Assembly (NCBI GenBank): GCA_038503035.1 | Contig: JAVSML010024710.1 | Span: forward strand, 434,001-498,000 | DNA length: 64,000 bases | Source of the DNA: Crocodylus rhombifer | Lineage: Eukaryota; Chordata; Crocodylia; Crocodylidae | Direction: 5' to 3' | In this document: positions 1-11,025 of the stretch, piece after piece | Numbering within the stretch: position 1 is the stretch's first letter | Layout of the letters: each line of letters starts with the position of its first letter | Translations under genes and position numbers: made by a program | Notes under the pieces: model-generated | Told to the model about the DNA's origin: nothing | Databases searched by the model: none | Seen by the model: only the letters and a program-made list of their open reading frames with translations

Positions 1-279
1 CAATGGTCAGAGAAAGAGAGCAAAATTGTTGATAATAAGACTTTTGATACACTTATGGGATAGTTCTTACTGAGGATGCCTGCACAAAACACCTTAATGC
101 GCAGTGGACTGTTCTATTGTGCATTAGCACGTCATGGCAAAAACCATGTTAATGCACTAATTAGTCTACTGTGCATTAAGTGTAAAAAAAAAAATCATTT
201 GCCTTTGCCACCGTGCCTCAGCACAGCTACTGCACCTTTATCTAGTATCTAATATTAGACACACCTTTTAACAGACCTA

Positions 280-720
280 TATGTACCTATAGGTACTTTT
301 ATGTACATACATACATACTATATACATACCTTTTTGTGCTACAATGCGCTGGATCTCTGGCACACTGAAGCAGACTCGATTAATCAAGTCTGCTCTATGC
401 ACAAGCTGATGCGCCAGGTGTTGAGTTGTACATATTTGTATAAATGGTAAAATGTGCATCAGCGCTGGGAAAATGATGGTTATGCACCTTTGAACTGAAA
501 CACCTTTGAGGTGTTATAGTTCAAAAGTGCGCCACTGCCATTTTCTCAGTGCTGATAGGCATTTTGCCATTTATACAAATGCATGCAAGACAGTACCAGG
601 TGCTTTCAAAAGCACCCAGCGCCAAGTCTCTTACACATCTAAAAATGCCCAGAGGTACTAAACTCCATGTGCAGTACCAAAGGCACATTAATGAATGTGT
701 AGATGTGCCCACTGTCATCT
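280..720. repeat. Foldback repeat (long imperfect palindrome)
   Basis: The arms at about 432-505 and 508-580 are reverse complements with few mismatches: ATTTGTATAAATGG on the left faces CCATTTATACAAAT on the right, and CAGCGCTGGGAAAATG faces CATTTTCTCAGTGCTG. The palindrome centre is near 506-508. Weaker complementarity continues outward. It is probably a nonautonomous DNA transposon; no clean target duplication was found. Confidence 0.65.
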
Positions 721-1802
721 AAAGAGGGAAAGGGGAATTATTTGCCATCATCAACAGGTCATTATGATTTAACTGAAACAAAAACAACATCAATAGTCAA
801 GAGCACTTAGATACGTGCTACAAAGAACGTGTGTTAGCTTTCTTTTTGCTAAGAGGAAAAAAAAATGAAGCCAGTGATACATACCAGAAAGAATGCACTT
901 CTATTGAGGCTTCTTTATTAAATTTGCCTACATTAGTCACTTTTTTCCACATTAGTAACTATGGAAGCAATAAGAGGATAAACCATCTACTCCCTGGACC
1001 TAGACCTGGGAAAACTGGCAGAGGTGCTCTGCTGCAAAAAAATGAATGCTTACTAGGCCTGTGCGAATAGGGAAGTATTCAATTCGGATCACTGTCCTGA
1101 ATTGATTCGACTGAATTGACTTCGGAAGGTTTGGTCATAGACTATAATGAAGAATCACTGAAGTATCTATAACTTTGTCATTTTTTGGCTGATTCGGATA
1201 AAAATACTAGGAATGGTAGCCCATTCGGAGGGCATGAGGCCTGCCAAGGTTCAAGAAGATAGGTGCAGGGGTTTCTGGGAAGCTGCACCTCTGGCTGCTG
1301 ACAAGCAAAACTTGTGTCACGTGTATGTTAAGGTGCAGCAGGGTGAAAAATGCAGGTATGGTACCCCCAGCTGAGGCCACAAAGCCTGCTAGGTTTCAAG
1401 GAGACAGGTGCAGAGGTTTCTGGGAAACAGCAACTCAGGCTGCTGAGAAGTAAAACTCATGACGTGTGTAACACTGTGTGTCTGTGTGAAGGTGCACCCC
1501 CACTGGCGCTGGGGCCTCTACAAGACATGGAAGTGTGCCCCAATTGGGGCTCCTTCTCCCCTACAGCCTCAGTCCAGTCCACCACTTTAAATAACAACAG
1601 GTGATAATTTAGTAAGCAGCACAGTAATACTAGTAGCAGCATCTCAGACAACCAAATTGTCACACAGCCTTTCTTTCCTTTCCTGCAAGACCTTCTTCAC
1701 CAGCAGCTACTAGAAAACTCTTCCTGACAGCTCCAGCCCTGGGGCTTAGATGCGCCCACTGCCCAGGGCCTTGCGTCCTTCTGGTCAGTTGACTGGGGAC
1801 AG

Positions 1803-2170
1803 GTGATAGGGGTGTTGGTCTAACAGCATGGCGCTGGCAGACAAGGTCCTCTGGGTCAATCTGGTATCTTCTGGTAGACCAACTGAATAGTTAAAGAAAT
1901 GTCTTAGCCAGCTTTCGGGTTGAAAAATCCTTCATGAGGCTGAGGAAGCACCTGCAGTTGGTGTGTGTGTGCTGTTCCTGGATGGAAAGAAGGAATAGTA
2001 AAAGAGCCAGAGGCTGGCATACAATGCAGGCAAGAAAGCTAGTCAGTGAATATGGAAATGGAGACGTCAGGGGGTGAGAGAGACAGGCTGGGGTAGGAGG
2101 GAAGGGGGATATAGCAGATAAAAGTGGAGAGGTATCTGGGGAGTCAGATGTCCGGCAGGTTGTAGTGTGT
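1803..2170 (+). repeat. Dispersed repeat family A, copy 1
   Basis: It contains GTGTTGGTCTA, GGCAGACAAGG, then CTGGTATC and TAGACCAACT, followed by CTTTCGGGTTGAAAAATCC and a long tail. The same series recurs at 15988-16152 and in reverse orientation at 3040-3242 and 44925-45255. The family is not identified by name; I associate it with crocodilian genomes from memory. Confidence 0.7.
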
Positions 2171-3039
2171 CGTAAATCCAATGTCTATATTGAGTCCATG
2201 AGTTTCTGTATCTAGGAGGTTGATGAAGTGAACTTCATAAGCCTGCTTGTGAAAAGTGGTTTGTAAATTCAAACCTTGCTAACCTAACCTCATCACCAGA
2301 AGCCAACTTCCTACAGCTCAAAACATAAAACCGGCTGTGCTCGCCTCCTCTCGGTGGGTCGCTCTCGCGCCGCCTTTGCCCGAGCTGTTGACCTTCCTTG
2401 CCAGGGACCCTTGTGCAGATCCCAGAGGATGCCTCGGTTACCTTCAGGGTGATCCTCAAACTTGCCTGCCACAACTCTGAATGTTCCTTCAGTGGAGGGG
2501 GTTCCCCTTGAGGATGCCTCCAGAGCTGTCACACATCACGGCGGTCGTTCACAGGGCTCCAAACTCCCCTACACCCCGGTCACGCATCACCCTTTGGGGC
2601 GGGCCTCCAGATCTTTCGTGGCACTCCCCAGCCAATAGGTTCCCTGGTCCCCACGATTCCTCCTGCCAATGAGTACCCTGGGCCCTGGCTGGACCTGGAG
2701 GGTCTGGTCACTTGCCGCTTTTGGGCTTGTTTTCTTTGATGCCCTGAGCCGTCTAAATCTGAAGCCATTGGCCCTCCCTGCCTTCTCACATGGTCCCTTT
2801 CCCGCTGCTGGATGAAATCCTGCCTACCCTAACCTGGTGCTAAGAGCTCCTGCTAATTTGCTCTCTCCAGGAAACTAAAGTAGATAAACCCTAAAAAGGG
2901 GAACACAATCAATACTCTCACCACAAACCCCTCACCCTAAGGTGACCATACATGAAACAAAATAAGGAAACTAACATTGTGGCTGCCGGAGCGTGACAAA
3001 AAGGGGAAGAAGCAGGAAGGGGAGCACTCACAGGGAGAG

Positions 3040-3242
3040 TCCCCCTTCCCTGCTACCCCAGCTTGTCTCTCTCACCCCTGACGCCTCCACTTCCATTTTC
3101 ACAGACTGGCTTTCTTGCCTGCATTGCATGCCAGCCACCGGCTTCTTTACTATTCCTTCCATCCAGGAAGAGCGCGTACACACACCAACTGCAAGTGCTT
3201 CCTCAGCCTGACAAAGTGTTTTTCAACCTGAAAGCTAGCATC
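3040..3242 (-). repeat. Dispersed repeat family A, copy 2 (inverted relative to copy 1)
   Basis: It matches the reverse complement of about 1910-2110, including GACTGGCTTTCTTGCCTGCA and CTTCCTCAGCCTGAC. With copy 1 it forms an inverted pair about 0.9 kb apart inside the 1054-4552 element. Confidence 0.7.
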
Positions 3243-4824
3243 CCAGGCAGCTGGGCTGAGCTGACCTGGAGCCTCAGAAGTCCAGTGCAACCAGCAAGCC
3301 TCAGGCCTATCAAAGATGTGACAGGTTGGGCTTTCCCCAGCCAGGACTGTGTGTGTGCGTGCATGCGTGCGGTGGCTGGAGGTTATGGCGCCTCCTACCT
3401 GCCTTTCACAAGGGGGATCCTCAGTCCTGGCAGGGTGTGGAGCACAACCTCAGATTCCCCCTTGGTCCCCATAATTTCTTTAGCTAGGGCGCTCAGGTCC
3501 CCTGGTTCCAGATCCAGTTCGTCCTCTGGCACTGGGAGGCTCAATGCTGGGAGATGAAATTGGGGTGGAGGAGACTGTCATTCTGCTGCTGGTGGGTATT
3601 TCTGGTGTTAGGGGAAATTGTACAGGTGCAGGGACAGGTACTGCTCCCACCTTTTTGCTCCCACTGGCAGCAGAAGACTCATGGCTGCCAAGACAGAAAA
3701 TGCAACTATGTTTGAGGGGGTGGGGGGAGAATCTTGCAGCTCTAGCTCTCCCCCTACCCCCCACTAGCCCCTCTCTCTCTCCTGCCAGAAGACCTGGCAC
3801 CTGCCTTTGCAGCACACTTCATACTAATCTTTCCTGTGCTGGAAAATATGTCTGTGTGTGTAACTAACTAATAATATCTCCTCCTCTTCTCCTCTCATGT
3901 ATGACTATCAGACTTCTTCTGTGTTGTGTTTAATAATCTCTATCTGACTTCTTCTTCTTTGCTGTATGTGTATGAGCGTGTGTAATGTATGTGCTTTCCT
4001 GCACAGTGATAGATCACACTGCTAGGGAAAACAACTTTCTTTTTAAAAAGTGTGGGGAAAAAAACAAAAACAAATATAAGTTAAAAGAAATGGATTGGAT
4101 TGAGATAAGTAGAGGGATTCTCATTAGTAAGATACAGACAATCCTTTCCAAGAACAGAAACTAGCAAGACACTGACTAGGTAGAAAGCCAAGGCAGTCCA
4201 GTACCTTTCAGATGCTGTTGCTCAAGCAGAAGCAGCTCACAGAAGGCACAGAAAGCCTGCAGACAGAGGCTTATATGCTGTTTCTACGTCCCTCCCCCAG
4301 AGGACTGTGATCGGAAAGGGACTCAGGGAAAGATCACAGTTACAGGTCAGCTACAGATGTCAGTTTTCCCCACCTGCTCTACCTCTCTCTTCTCAGTTTC
4401 TGTTCCCCTGAAAGACTAGCTTCTGAATTTTTTCCAAATCAATTTGGAGGTTTTTCCCTCTCACAATTTGATTCAGATTTGGTGATTTGGCCTCTGAATC
4501 AAGCCAAAGCTTCTCTGAATTGAATCACGGACCAAAGCTTTGCACAACCCTTTAGCTTACTTTCAGTTTTCCTAGCATTGAACCACCACTTGTGTATTCA
4601 GAAAGCCTACAAAATTGCCCAGATCTGCAGGTCACACAATCCTACAGACACTAAGTTCTTTTGTAAAAATAGAGCAATTAAAACTAGGAAATAGTGGCTG
4701 TCTGGACAGCAGAGGTACTTTTAGATCACAGCACAAAATATAACTTAAACAGCTCAGAGTGGTGTCATTTTTAGGTCAGACTAAATTTGTTTTGGTGACA
4801 GCATCTATTTAACTCCAATAGCAG

Positions 4825-5500
4825 TGTAACAGGGTCCTGACTGAGACCCTGTCACTAAAGGATCTGGTACAGCTGAAAACAATTATGACATGGGGGAGGG
4901 GACCAGCCCCTAGAGAACTAAAGAAGACCGGACTCTCCAGATAAGAGGGGGAGAAGGTGGAGAAGAGATTGCCTTCGGGCACCTCAGAGGGAGAGAGCAA
5001 GAGAGTGAGGAGTGGCTAAAGGGAGACCTTCTGAAGAGAAGGATCTGGGAAGGGAGAGCCTGGAACACAGACCTCGCCGCAACGTATCTGGAGTCAATAG
5101 GAACAGCAGTGAGGATCAGGATAAGCAGAGCCGAGCTGCTGAGCCTACATGCTGGCTCTGTCAGAGAGTGACTCAGGCCATGGACCCCAAAGCATCCGGG
5201 TGAGTCCAAGGCTCCAGCAGAGGAGAGAAATGCCGGGGACTGAGAGGGTAGGACGGCCTGAGAAAGGGCTGCAGAGCCTGCACGCCGGCTGTGCCGGAGA
5301 GATGGACACAGGCGGCGGCTGCTACAAGCCGCTAATAGGATAATTAGCAGCGGAAGCTGTGCAGGCAGCAGTAGCAACAAGCAGCTGATAGGATAATTAG
5401 CGGCGGAGACCGGGACTTTGTGCAACACCCATTTATTGCTTTGCTGGACTGGGACTGGCAAGGAGACCTGGGGGTTCCCAAGATCTATCTGCTAAGTTGC
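4825..5500 (+). repeat. LTR-like repeat fragment
   Basis: It begins TGTAACAGGGTC with a nearby inverted GACCCTGTCAC and is GC-rich and purine-rich. It contains two copies of a 22-nt unit (5332-5353 and 5384-5405, both with ATAGGATAATTAGC). The opening resembles LTR-like sequence at 39975. No coding capacity is recognised, and the 3' boundary is uncertain. Confidence 0.3.
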
Positions 5501-6593
5501 CTACTCCCCGTAAAGCAGGTACCCATAAATAACAGAAATTGTCAGACTAAAAGCATCTAAAATAGATCTGATCCAGCATGGTACTTCCTGTAGGTACCCC
5601 CTGGCATAACGCTCACCTCCTCCCTATTTTTTCTTAAAGATCCAAGTCGTGGCAGGTGAGAATCTCGAGGATGGGGGGTACCGGGCAGGCATGCTGACAA
5701 TCAACAACCAATTAGAAAGAAAATGTTCTTAAATAAAGTTTCACTAGCTCCAACGCTTTAGATAAAAGCCAAGAGAAAACTCTCACTCCAGTCCCCTGAT
5801 TCTCTTCAAAGACAGAAATTTCAATTAAGTTAAACTAAAGAACACTTGGGGGAGGGTGGGGGGAGCTCTACATATCAAAGGCCTTCTTTTGTTAATCAAA
5901 GTTTAGGAACAGAGTACAGAAACTTGGTTTTTCTCTATAATGCACTGCCTGTAATAGCCAAGGAACATTACAGAACTACTTCAACATGACTTGGTGAGTA
6001 AATAGTAAAATAGGTTTGTTACATCCTCTTAATAAATAACCTATTCATGTATATTTTTGGTATGGGAAAAATAGGAGTTTTTGTATACTATTTACTGATT
6101 AATAATTAGGTATAAATGTTACATGATAGGACAGGAGCAACTGACAGGTGGGGAGTAAGTCATGTCAATTATTCTAAAGAACATCTTCACAAGAAAATTA
6201 ACTTATTCTGGATGGAAAGAAAAGTTATTTTGATATTTTTCTATATGACTGCCACTTCACTTCACTCTCAAAGCACCAGTCATTGCAAGCGTTAACACCT
6301 AAATCAGCATCAAATTTTCACTATACCGCAGACAAACTATACTTTTAAAAAGTGAAAACTACAAATGTCAGTGTGGATCCAGATGACAGGAGGGCCATCT
6401 GCACAAGTATAGATTTTTTCCAACATAACCAATAGCCCTGGGAAGGCTTTCATTAATTTGCTCCTGCAGTAATCAGCACAGCTAATACATCATCAGAAAG
6501 GAAAGTTCAGACCCCTTTGACCTTAGTTTAGTAGTTAAGTATGCATGTAACCCTTAATACTTCTAATTTTGTACAAGTCAAATTACATAGCTC

Positions 6594-6820
6594 AGTGAGG
6601 CCAACCTTTTTCATGGGCATGCTGCAAATTAGCTCCAATACCCTCCCCAAGTGCCACTCTGATCCTCTTCCTGATCTGCTGTTCTACTTTCTTCCTTGCC
6701 CTGTGCTCTCTGCATGATCTGCTGCTCTGCTTTTTGCCCCGTCCTGATCTGCTGTGCACCATAAAGAAGCTGCCAGTGCCACTTGTGGCATGTACACTGC
6801 AGACTGGCAACCCCGACTTA
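6594..6820. repeat. Probable short hAT-type repeat fragment
   Basis: It starts GAGGCCAACCTTTTTCATGG and ends with GTGGCATGTACACTGC...GGCAACCCC. This resembles the ends of the elements at 8415-8633 and 28052-28795, which begin GGT(A/C)GGCAACC-like and carry a GGCATG motif. No target duplication was found. Confidence 0.35.
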
Positions 6821-7326
6821 CCCAATTTATTTTGAACAAAGTTTTTGGTCAGTTTCTTGTATGTTATAGAAAAAACAACTATGACAAAAACACTGGAAGA
6901 GTTAATGTGGTAACAACAATAGATTAAATCATACATAAAAGTGACATCGAAATATCTTTGAAGAGTTGAAGGATATTAGATCACACATTTTAAGACAAAA
7001 CAATTGTTTGCTTTTATTACAATTGGCTTTTATAGAATGTTAGAGAAAAGGGTGGTTGAAAGCTAACCATCTGTTTTTATCTTTCTAAAAATATAGATTT
7101 ATTATTTATTTTGAGGTGATGTCTCAAGTTGGTGGAGAGGGGGCAGGAGAAGAGAGAACTCATTTTAGACCCCAGGGGTAGCCCTAGTAATAAATAAAAA
7201 GATAGACCTTGTTCCAAATAATTTTATAATTAGACCTTGTCAAAGGTTTTCCAAATGGAAAAGGAAATGTCAGGGTGGAAAGGAGCAGGAGGGCTTTTAT
7301 AATCCTTGTGCAAGGGGTCTAAAAAC

Positions 7327-8066
7327 TAGGGCTGTGTGAAGCTTCGGTCGCCGATTTGATTCGGTGGAAATTCAGCCCGATTCAGCAGCTGAATATCTGA
7401 ATTGAATCAGGAGACCCTTTAATCTCTCCAAATTGAATTGGAACCCCCCGAATCTATTTGGAAAGATTTGGACATAGATACAGCTTTAAATGTTTTTTTC
7501 TACATATCTCAAGGTACCAGGCAGCTCATGAATGCTGAGATGCTGGGGTGGATGGAGCATCCCACACGAGTGTGGGGGGTGGTGGTCCCCAGCGCACATG
7601 GCAGCTGACCCGGAAGTAAACCAGAAACACTCCTGGTCCACTTCCAGGTCCACCAGGGAGCACACTGGGGGCCCCTCCCCGTGCCTCCTAACTCAGCGAC
7701 TGGTGCCTCCTACGTCTGGGGGGGCACCCAGGGACCCTCACAGCCAACTGCCATGCTGGTGCAGTGCAGGGAGAGGGCATGTGCTTGGCAGCAGACCTGG
7801 AAGTGCACTGGAAGTACTCCCCCATGCTCCTGTGGGACGCTCCCTCCACCCCACCATTGCAGTGTTCATAAGCTGCACTTGGTACTTCAAGGTATGTAGA
7901 AAAAACATTTAAAGCTGTGTCTATGGCTGAATCAGCATTGAATCTTCAGATTCGGATTCAGCTGAATCGAACTGGGCCGTGATCTGAATCAATGAATTGA
8001 ACCACTGTCCCCAATTCGGGCCAAATATGAATTCGAATCGAATACAGCCCATTTTGCACACCCCTA
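7327..8066. mobile_element. hAT-type foldback transposon with 8-bp target duplication
   Basis: The element is 740 bp with ends TAGGGCTGTG and (inverted) TAGGGGTGTG, flanked by CTAAAAAC (7319-7326) and TTAAAAAC (8067-8074), a seven-of-eight match. The arms are imperfect inverted repeats of roughly 300 bp: ACAGCTTTAAATG in the left arm matches CATTTAAAGCTGT in the right, and GGGGTGGATGGAGCATCCCA matches the inverted GGGGTGGAGGGAGCGTCCCA. There is no transposase, so it is nonautonomous. Its subterminal regions are dense in GAATC/GATTC words. Confidence 0.8.
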
Positions 8067-8414
8067 TTAAAAACCCAATTGTAAAAATTACCTTGAAAAG
8101 GAATTTGAGACTTTCTTCCCAAGAGAATTTTCAAATATGACTTTTTGTTCCAGGGCAGGCCTAGCAAATAAAATAAAAATACATTTTGGGAAGTTACTTC
8201 TGTTTACCAGCCAGTTATACTTGCAGTTTTAGGTATAAAACTAGAGAAGTCAGATGATTACAACAAACAGATGGCAGGTAGCACAAAAGATGACACTGAA
8301 AACAACTGCATTTGCTGCAGTAAAGAGTAGCAATGGTACTATCTGTGTACAATGGCTAATGTGGTCTTAAATGCAGGTTTGAAAGAAAAGAGCTGAGAGG
8401 AGAATCATGTAGGG

Positions 8415-8633
8415 CACGGGTAGGCAACCCCTGGCATGTGTGCCACATGAAGGCATTTTACTTAGCACATGCACCTTGGGTGGATGGTGGGGAAGAGGCC
8501 AGGGTTGTGCTCCCACAGCGAGGATCAAGCCCCTCACAGCTCTCTCGCCATCCATCCCTGGCATGCCAACATTTTACAAATCGAGGTTATAGGTGTTTTT
8601 GGCACTCTGCCCAAAAACACTCCAACCCCTGAT
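8415..8633. mobile_element. Short hAT-type element
   Basis: The left end CACGGGTAGGCAACCCCTGG and the right end ...CACTCCAACCCCTG are partly inverted. The motifs GGCATGTGTGCC and TTTTTGGCACTCTGCCCAAAAA occur at the same relative places as in the element at 28052-28795. No clean target duplication was found. Confidence 0.45.
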
Positions 8634-10618
8634 TTACTGGGTTTGTAGGACTCTAGGAGAATTTCTTCTATATAAAAGTTGTAGCAATGGAGAAAGTACA
8701 GGGGTGCTTATGAAAGTTTGCCTATAAAAATCGTCTTGACTATACAAGTTGGTACAAGTGGTGGCAGAGAAGTGGGGAAAATGGCTCAGTGACCTCTACT
8801 GGCACCTGTATAGGGACAAAGCATAACACTGCTTTGAAGTAATTCCTCTGGGAGCCAGTCTGACCACTTCATGCCTTTTCAGTGTGAATGATATTTCAAT
8901 ATTACATTATTGCCATATTTGATAACTGTACAATATCATTTACTAAAATAACAATCCTGAACAAAAAAAAATACTTAACCACCCTAATGCATGGTGTTTT
9001 ACCTTGACTATTGAAAGTGTATAATTATTCATATATGAAGCTATGGAAAGTTTTCAAATAAAACTGAGTGAGCCACCTTACACATGCAACTGAAATATGA
9101 ACAAGCCAATGTGTGGGAGTAGGCTATTCTCTATAAGCTATTAAATTGAAAATATTTGAATCAGAGCCAGAGCACTAAATTGGCTTAGTCCGTAGATACA
9201 CTCTTGATTATGTTCATGCAAGCGTATTCCCACAGAACTAGATAAAACTCTGAATTTTACATATTCAGTGCTTTAGAAATGCTGTTCTATTGTAGCTTGG
9301 AATAGAATTAGTGATATACTAAACAGTAGTCTTTCAAAAGTAGAAATATTTATGAATACTGTTACTTAATTTTTTTCAAACACTTGGGGAAAGAAAGGTG
9401 GGAAAGAAGGGGAGAAGAGATAACATACTTTGTACAATTCTTCAACTCCACCCCCTCAGAATTTGATTGTATGTTTTTAGGGCAAGAACCACATATTTTT
9501 CCATAAAATACGTATATGTTGTTTTTCTAAACCACTCACAGTTCCGCAAACTGAGTCATCCAAACTGGATATCTGCACAGGATATATCTTTTTAAAGTAA
9601 GGTTGCATAAGATGTGGGTGAAGTAAAGCAGAATAGGATGAAAATACTCCTTGTTAAGACCTGGGAGTGGTAAGAATACAGTGGAAAAAAATTATTACTC
9701 ATAAGCAATCTTGGCTACTCCCCAAATTGAACTGCTGAAGATGCCTCAGAGTATATGTTTGTGATGCAAAGAAAGAGACCTTTTAGTTTAAAAATATACC
9801 AGGAAGTAGGAAGACAAAAAGATCATCCTGTGAAGATACTTCCATATTAAAGGACCTGTAAAGATGCTTTACTAACAAAACTTTGATACAAAGTATTTAA
9901 CATATACCTCTTATTTTCTCAATGCAGTGAGAAACCTGAATTGAATGCACTGGTAACATTTAAAAAACTGCAAAAGCTAATACTTTTTCTTAACATGGTA
10001 AAAGACAAATTTGGAAACAAACATGCAAACTATTTGGTAATCCAATTTTATTATGTGCTCAACCTACACGTAAAAACCTCACATTAATTTTTTTTTGTAT
10101 AAAAAACAAGATTATAAAAATATTCTTTATTTGATATTACACAGCTGAAGGGCTGTCAACATCCTTTACAGCTATTAAAAGTGTGCCTGCACATTAACAG
10201 TGGATTGTATCTTCACTTAAAAAAAATTAAATCAAAATGAAACATCACTGGCCATCTTTTCACTTTGTAGAACACACTTCTTGAAATGCATGCGTTTCAA
10301 GTGTCAATTTACAGCGGTTGCTCCACTACCTACAGCAGCTGTTTGAAAAAAAAGGTAGCACCCTACAATAGAGTTCAAGTAATTCTATACATCTGCTCAA
10401 ACTTGGTAGACTTTAGCAAGGAAGGCAAAGGTGAAATATGTTTCTCATGTTACAAGTCCTTGGGTAGGAGGAGTAAGAAGAATAGGAACTTTTTAAGGAG
10501 TTTGTTCATACCATGGTAGCAGCATATACCTATCACTCAATGCTGCTATGGAACCCTATTGCACAAGTGTCTATACCCTAGTTCCTACTACCCCAGAGTG
10601 GGCCCCATTCTCCATAAG

Positions 10619-11025
10619 TAGGGACCACTGGAATTTGTGCTGGAAGTGTGCTGTGCAACAGCTTCTTTAATCTTGCAAATTCCCCTGGGGAGCCCCCTGC
10701 TGCTCATTGGTGGAGGTGCCCTGTCAGTGCTGGCATTTGCCCCCTGATTGACAGGGAGGCAAAAAGCATGGTTTTAAATATGCATTTTTTGCCTGCTGCT
10801 GCTGATTGGTGGAAGGGCTCTGGCAGCCCCCACACGGTCCTAACCGGCCAGGAGACAAAAACTGTGGCATATTTAAAACTCTGGTTTTCAGCTCCCAGGA
10901 GCAAGTGGGAGGGCTGCTAGTACTCCACCAATCAGAAGGGGAATGGGGGGGGCACATGGGGGAATCTGTAAAATTGAAGGAGCCACCATGAAGCGCACTT
11001 CCAGCACAAATTCCAATGATCCCTA
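10619..11025. mobile_element. Nonautonomous DNA transposon with about 35-bp inverted repeats
   Basis: The ends TAGGGACCACTGGAATTTGT and the reverse complement of the right end TAGGGATCATTGGAATTTGT differ at two positions and continue with GCTGGAAGTGTGCT versus GCTGGAAGTGCGCT. Flanking octamers TCCATAAG and CCCACAAG match at six of eight positions. The interior has further inverted segments around TTTAAATATGC and GCATATTTAAA. Confidence 0.75.

Larger units (their letters stand above)
1054..4552. mobile_element. Large hAT-like element with nested insertion
   Basis: The left end TAGGCCTGTGCGAAT and the inverted right end (AGGGTTGTGCAAAG) are similar. Flanking octamers ATGCTTAC (1046-1053) and TAGCTTAC (4553-4560) match at six of eight positions. 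The subterminal AATTCGA/GATTCGG-rich sequence resembles the better preserved element at 7327-8066. Two inverted copies of another repeat family lie inside. No transposase reading frame is recognisable. Open frames of 84-164 codons inside are spurious. Confidence 0.5.

Noticed and set aside
5332..5405. Two spaced 22-nt repeats considered as a CRISPR-like array
   Set aside because: Only two units, inside a vertebrate LTR-like repeat.
4910..5461. 183-codon minus-strand ORF with Leu/Ser-rich sequence
   Set aside because: It is the complement of a purine-rich LTR-like repeat; no domain and no splice context.
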